Shown piece after piece: positions 7,892 through 10,522 of a stretch of DNA of 10,522 nucleotides. The notes under the pieces are model-generated. The model ran no database searches and was not told the DNA's origin. It saw only the letters and a list, made by a program, of their open reading frames with translations. Source of the stretch: Tannerella sp. GTDB lineage: Bacteria; Bacteroidota; Bacteroidia; Bacteroidales; Tannerellaceae. Every line of letters begins with the position of its first letter. The first letter of the stretch is position 1. The DNA is taken from contig JAITBC010000408.1 of the NCBI GenBank assembly GCA_031283785.1, positions 1 to 10,522 on the forward strand, given 5' to 3'. Made by a program: the position numbers and the translations under genes.

Positions 7892-7907
7892 CAAAAAACG
7901 TTTTTTG
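7892..7907. promoter_or_regulatory. Perfect 16-bp palindrome CAAAAAACGTTTTTTG
   Basis: The sequence equals its own reverse complement over 16 bases and lies 73 nt before the ATG at 7980. It could be an operator half-site pair for a dimeric regulator or a short A/T-rich cruciform. Chance is possible because it is built from an A6 and a T6 run. Confidence 0.25.
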
Positions 7908-7979
7908 AGGATAATATTTCGGAAATTCTACCCTGAAGTTACTTTGTTCAAATTTTCTTTGCATAAAAATATCATACTC

Positions 7980-8231
7980 ATGAGAACAGTCCCTTTATTA
8001 ATTAAAATCAGATCTACTAGAAAAATGGTAATATGTTTTTCCTGGATCTTATTATCATGTCCATTGCTGTTTTCCGGCGCCGCCAAATATCCTGACGCAG
8101 AATTACTAGTAGTTCAACAGAACGCCAAAATTTCGGGAACAGTAGTAGACCAGGATGGATTTCCCCTGCCGAGCGTAACAGTACAGATAAAAGGAAAAAC
8201 AATAGGCGTTACGACTGATGCAGATGGCTAA
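7980..8231 (+). pseudogene. SusC-family N-terminal fragment: signal peptide plus broken CarboxypepD_reg-like domain
   Basis: An 83-codon frame. It begins MRTVPLLIKIRSTRKMVICF, a Lys/Arg-rich start running into a hydrophobic signal core (about 16-35), as in SusC leaders. Then NAKISGTVVDQDGFPLP and SVTVQIKGKTIGVTTDADG (about 49-83) match the opening of the carboxypeptidase-regulatory-like domain found before the plug of SusC transporters. A full SusC has about 1,000 residues; here TAA at 8229-8231 falls within the domain, exactly after T-D-A-D-G, where family members continue with K-Y-x-hydrophobic. The frame after TAA reads N-K-Y-N-M-R, so dropping six bases would restore a normal DGKYNM, suggesting the SusC remnant extends a few codons past the stop. 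Plug and barrel are absent. It is most simply the stub of a second, deleted SusC gene; an active export leader is less likely. Confidence 0.75.
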
Positions 8232-8243
8232 AATAAATACAAT

Positions 8244-9698
8244 ATGCGTAACGAAATGATTTTTATTAAACAACCGACGACAGCTGTAAGCGCTTGCCTC
8301 CTGCCATATAAGCTTTTTTTGCAGAAAAAAACGAAGCCTATCAACAGAGCGTGTATTACGTTTTTCATGTTCGTAACGTTTTGCGGCAGCGCCTTTCCGA
8401 CAGGATGGAAAGCGGGAACAGCCGAAACTGTGATTACGCCGAAGGAATATATCTGGATGGCGGGTTATGCCGGCAGGGTTCGTCCGGCGGAAGGAAAAAT
8501 TCATGACTTGTGGGCAAAAGCGCTTGCGCTGGAAGATTCGCTGGGAAACAGGGCGGTACTTGTCACCTCCGATTTACTTGGATTCACGGCGGAACTTTCG
8601 GAGAAAATACGCGAACAGTTGAAAAAAGACCTCGACTTGTCGAAATCGCAAATCATCCTGAACGCATCGCACACACATTCGGGTCCCGTATTGAAAAATG
8701 CCTTGATAGATATCTATCCCATCGACGTCAACCTCGACAAGGAAATCATTGCATATACCGAGTGGCTTCAATCCTGTATTATACGTCTTGTCAAAAAGGC
8801 TTTTCAGGACATGAGACCTGCCGAATTATACGCCGGCAATGGAGTTACGAGATTTCAGGCGAACCGGCGAAACAATAAAGAAGCAAGCATTGAACGTCAG
8901 TCCGACATAAAGGGACCTTACGACCATGCGGTTCCCGTAATCAAAGTTACGGACAACGAAGGACATCTAAAAGCGATCGTCTTCGGTTATGCCTGTCACC
9001 CCACCACTTTGAACGCTTATCAGTGGTGCGGCGATTATCCCGGTTTTGCACAAATAGAATTGAACCGGATCTACAAGGATGCGACCGTCATGTTTTTCCA
9101 GGGGGCTTGCGGCGACCAGAATCCTATGCCCCGAGGGACTATCCCTCTGGCAAAACAGCATGGACTCTCGCTGGCCGCCGCCGTCGACAGGATGTTGCAC
9201 GAAAATATGAAACATCTGGATCCCTTTCTGACAATGGCATACAAAGAAATCGACCTGCCCTTGACAACGCCGCCCGATAAGGAATATTTGGCACAAGTTG
9301 AAAGAGAGTCCTCTATCCCCTATTTTAAACGATGGGCTGCCAGATTGTCGAAACAGTTAACCGAAGGGCGCTCATTAATCACTTCTTATCCTTATCCTAT
9401 ACAAATCTGGAACATGGGAGGTCAAATGCTGGTGAGTATGGGTGGCGAAGTTGTTATCGAATATGCCATCGGACTTAAACGTAAGTTCGGATACGATACT
9501 TTTGTGATGGGTTATTCCAATGATGTGATGGCATACATCCCCTCTGTGAAAATATTGCGGGAAGGGGGTTACGAAGGCGCAGATTCACAGAAAGTATACG
9601 GTTTGCCAAGCGTATGGTCGGAAGAAGTGGAAGCAATGATTTATCGGGAAATCGAAAAATTAGCGATGGTCGTAGACCCGTTGAAAACGTCAAACTAA
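8244..9698 (+). CDS. Secreted neutral/alkaline ceramidase-like protein (PF04734 N-terminal domain fold)
   Basis: A 484-aa protein. The core starts near WKAGTAETVITP (residue 55). Family marks are NASHTHSGP (140-148; His143 and His145, a Zn ligand expected), YACHPTTLNA with His252 (second Zn His), FFQGACGDQNP (284-294), SMGGEVVIEYA with Glu402, and GYSNDVMAYIP with Tyr431, the probable Glu and Tyr Zn ligands. Characterised neutral ceramidases cleave the amide of ceramide with a serine in the loop matching QGACGD; here that position appears to be Gly287, so ceramidase activity is doubtful and another amidase or esterase role is possible. Only the catalytic domain is present, as in many Bacteroidota homologues. 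The start is uncertain: residues 34-50 (INRACITFFMFVTFCGSA) are the signal core, and the first 25 residues may be partly SusC remnant. The ATG at 8256 or TTG at 8319 are alternatives. It shares its frame with the SusC fragment. Confidence 0.88.
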   Translation: MRNEMIFIKQPTTAVSACLLPYKLFLQKKTKPINRACITFFMFVTFCGSAFPTGWKAGTAETVITPKEYIWMAGYAGRVRPAEGKIHDLWAKALALEDSLGNRAVLVTSDLLGFTAELSEKIREQLKKDLDLSKSQIILNASHTHSGPVLKNALIDIYPIDVNLDKEIIAYTEWLQSCIIRLVKKAFQDMRPAELYAGNGVTRFQANRRNNKEASIERQSDIKGPYDHAVPVIKVTDNEGHLKAIVFGYACHPTTLNAYQWCGDYPGFAQIELNRIYKDATVMFFQGACGDQNPMPRGTIPLAKQHGLSLAAAVDRMLHENMKHLDPFLTMAYKEIDLPLTTPPDKEYLAQVERESSIPYFKRWAARLSKQLTEGRSLITSYPYPIQIWNMGGQMLVSMGGEVVIEYAIGLKRKFGYDTFVMGYSNDVMAYIPSVKILREGGYEGADSQKVYGLPSVWSEEVEAMIYREIEKLAMVVDPLKTSN

Positions 9699-9758
9699 TA
9701 ACGCCTTTAGACAGGAAGATAGAAAGAACTCTTATATAATAGTAATAATTTTAACTCA

Positions 9759-9770
9759 ATGAAGGCATGA
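9759..9770 (+). other. Three-codon mini-ORF overlapping the GH127-like start (ATGA)
   Basis: ATG-AAG-GCA-TGA at 9759-9770 ends on a TGA that overlaps the ATG at 9767 in an ATGA junction. This is the geometry of termination-reinitiation coupling, but an ORF this short is easily a coincidence. Confidence 0.15.
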
Positions 9771-10522
9771 AAAAGATTGCATTATTGACCTTTGTCTGTA
9801 TATGGCTTTCGTCGTGTACAAAACCGGACGCGACTATCGAATGTGTTTCCCGTCCGCCAACCACTTCAACCAATACTCATTACATCGGCAATAAGCCGCC
9901 GCTGCAACCGCTGCATTTCATCAAGCTTCCGGTAGGTCTTATAAAGCCCGAAGGTTGGATTAAGGAGTATTTGAATCGTCAACGCGAAGGTCTTTCGGGA
10001 CATTTGGGCGAAATCAGCGCATGGCTGCAAAAAGACGGGAACGCATGGTTGAGTTCCGAAGGAAAAGGCGATCATGGTTGGGAAGAAGTCCCCTACTGGT
10101 TGAAAGGATACGCCAATATCGGATATCTCCTGAACGATGCCGGCATGATTGCCGAAGCAAAAACATGGTTGGAAGCCGTGTTGAACAGTCAGCGCGAAAA
10201 CGGATATTTCGGACCGTGGATCGAACGAAGGGGAAAGCCCGATTTATGGGGCAATATGATCATGTTGTGGTGTTTACAATCGTACTACGAGTTCGCCGGC
10301 GACCAAAGAATCATCCCTTTTATGAGCAACTATTTCCGTTGGCAATTGGAACTACCCGACGACATGTTTCTCAAAGATTATTGGGAAAACAGTCGCGGAG
10401 GCGATAACCTTCTAAGCGTATATTGGTTGTATAATATGACCGGAGAAAATTGGTTGCTCGAACTTGCCGAAAAAATCCATAAAAACACTGCCGACTGGCG
10501 TAAAGATTCGAGTTTACCTAAT
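9767..10522 (+). CDS. GH127/DUF1680-type (beta-L-arabinofuranosidase-like) lipoprotein, N-terminal part (3' end outside window)
   Basis: The first 252 codons of a gene that leaves the window in frame without a stop. The leader MKKIALLTFVCIWLSSC has a good lipobox (LSSC, Cys17), so an outer- or inner-membrane-anchored lipoprotein is expected. After a short linker the sequence follows the start of DUF1680/PF07944 proteins: LKPLPVG-type opening (here IKLPVGLIKPEGWIKEYL, 52-69), REGLSGHLGEI (73-83), WEEVPYWLKGYANIGYLL (105-122), and SQRENGYFGPW (141-151), consistent with the (alpha/alpha)6 barrel used by GH127, GH142 and GH146 enzymes. The catalytic Cys/Glu region lies further downstream and is not visible, so activity and exact GH family cannot be fixed. 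It follows the ceramidase-like gene by 68 nt and probably belongs to the same transcript. Confidence 0.88.
   Translation, partial: MKKIALLTFVCIWLSSCTKPDATIECVSRPPTTSTNTHYIGNKPPLQPLHFIKLPVGLIKPEGWIKEYLNRQREGLSGHLGEISAWLQKDGNAWLSSEGKGDHGWEEVPYWLKGYANIGYLLNDAGMIAEAKTWLEAVLNSQRENGYFGPWIERRGKPDLWGNMIMLWCLQSYYEFAGDQRIIPFMSNYFRWQLELPDDMFLKDYWENSRGGDNLLSVYWLYNMTGENWLLELAEKIHKNTADWRKDSSLPN

Larger units (their letters stand above)
7638..7979. other. 342-nt intergenic region; no gene recognised
   Basis: No protein or structural RNA is recognised on either strand. A frame open from 7818 runs into the SusC fragment, but its upstream part has no signal-peptide or domain character and looks non-coding. 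The region holds a weak terminator-like hairpin near its start, a candidate promoter around 7743-7772, an imperfect CGTTA...TAACG dyad at 7862-7880 and a perfect 16-bp palindrome at 7892-7907. It is the longest gene-free stretch in the window, which fits a new transcription unit starting at the following SusC fragment. Confidence 0.6.

Noticed and set aside
7818..7979. Upstream extension of the SusC-fragment frame
   Set aside because: The ATG at 7980 opens directly into the signal peptide; the upstream 54 codons look non-coding and would bury the signal.
8510..8878. 122-codon open frame on the + strand inside the ceramidase-like gene
   Set aside because: Lies wholly within a clear PF04734 gene in another frame and has no recognisable domain; a shadow frame.
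10021..10407. 128-codon open frame on the + strand near the window end
   Set aside because: Overlaps the GH127-like gene in a different frame; the 9767 frame has the lipobox and DUF1680 motifs, this one is Arg-rich shadow sequence.
1..10522. Mobile elements, CRISPR arrays, tRNA or rRNA genes
   Set aside because: No transposase or integrase motifs, terminal repeats, regularly spaced repeats or tRNA-like cloverleaf were noticed on either strand.

Overview
The window looks like Bacteroidota (most likely Bacteroidales) DNA. It opens with a SusC/SusD outer-membrane pair, its lipoproteins carry short signal peptides with a lipobox Cys, Shine-Dalgarno sites are absent or weak, intergenic DNA is A/T-rich, and two proteins carry Bacteroidota-style Tat leaders. 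Every supported gene is on the + strand. The layout is that of an accessory polysaccharide- or glycoconjugate-utilisation locus (PUL). No rRNA, tRNA, CRISPR array, transposase, integrase or regulator (hybrid two-component, ECF sigma/anti-sigma, AraC) was seen in this stretch.

Layout: (1) 1-1145, C-terminal part of a SusC-family TonB-dependent transporter, cut by the window edge. (2) 1156-2967, its SusD-family lipoprotein partner, 10 nt downstream. (3) 3007-3621, a small lipoprotein whose reading frame resumes for 36 more sense codons after an in-frame TAA. (4) 3869-5248, a DegT/DnrJ/EryC1/StrS-type PLP aminotransferase with a Tat leader. (5) 5249-5498, a spacer with a perfect 15-bp stem-loop and a possible 37-aa secreted peptide. 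(6) 5499-7637, a Tat-exported glycoside-hydrolase-like TIM-barrel protein (GHL6/GH42-like). (7) 7638-7979, a 342-nt gap with a weak candidate promoter and a 16-bp palindrome. (8) 7980-8231, the signal peptide and first part of the carboxypeptidase-regulatory-like domain of a second SusC, broken off by TAA. (9) 8244-9698, a secreted neutral-ceramidase-fold (PF04734) protein, in the same frame as the SusC fragment. (10) 9767-10522, the N-terminal 252 residues of a GH127-type (DUF1680) lipoprotein that runs off the window.

Inferred joint role: SusC/SusD and the small lipoprotein bind and import an oligosaccharide or glycoconjugate. The GHL6-like, ceramidase-like and GH127-like proteins would act on it outside the cytoplasm (glycosidic bonds, possibly an amide bond, possibly beta-L-arabinofuranose or related sugars). 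The strangest member is the exported PLP aminotransferase, an enzyme type normally cytoplasmic and usually involved in making amino sugars. The substrate cannot be read from the sequence. The two TAA-interrupted frames suggest local gene decay, programmed truncation, or assembly problems.
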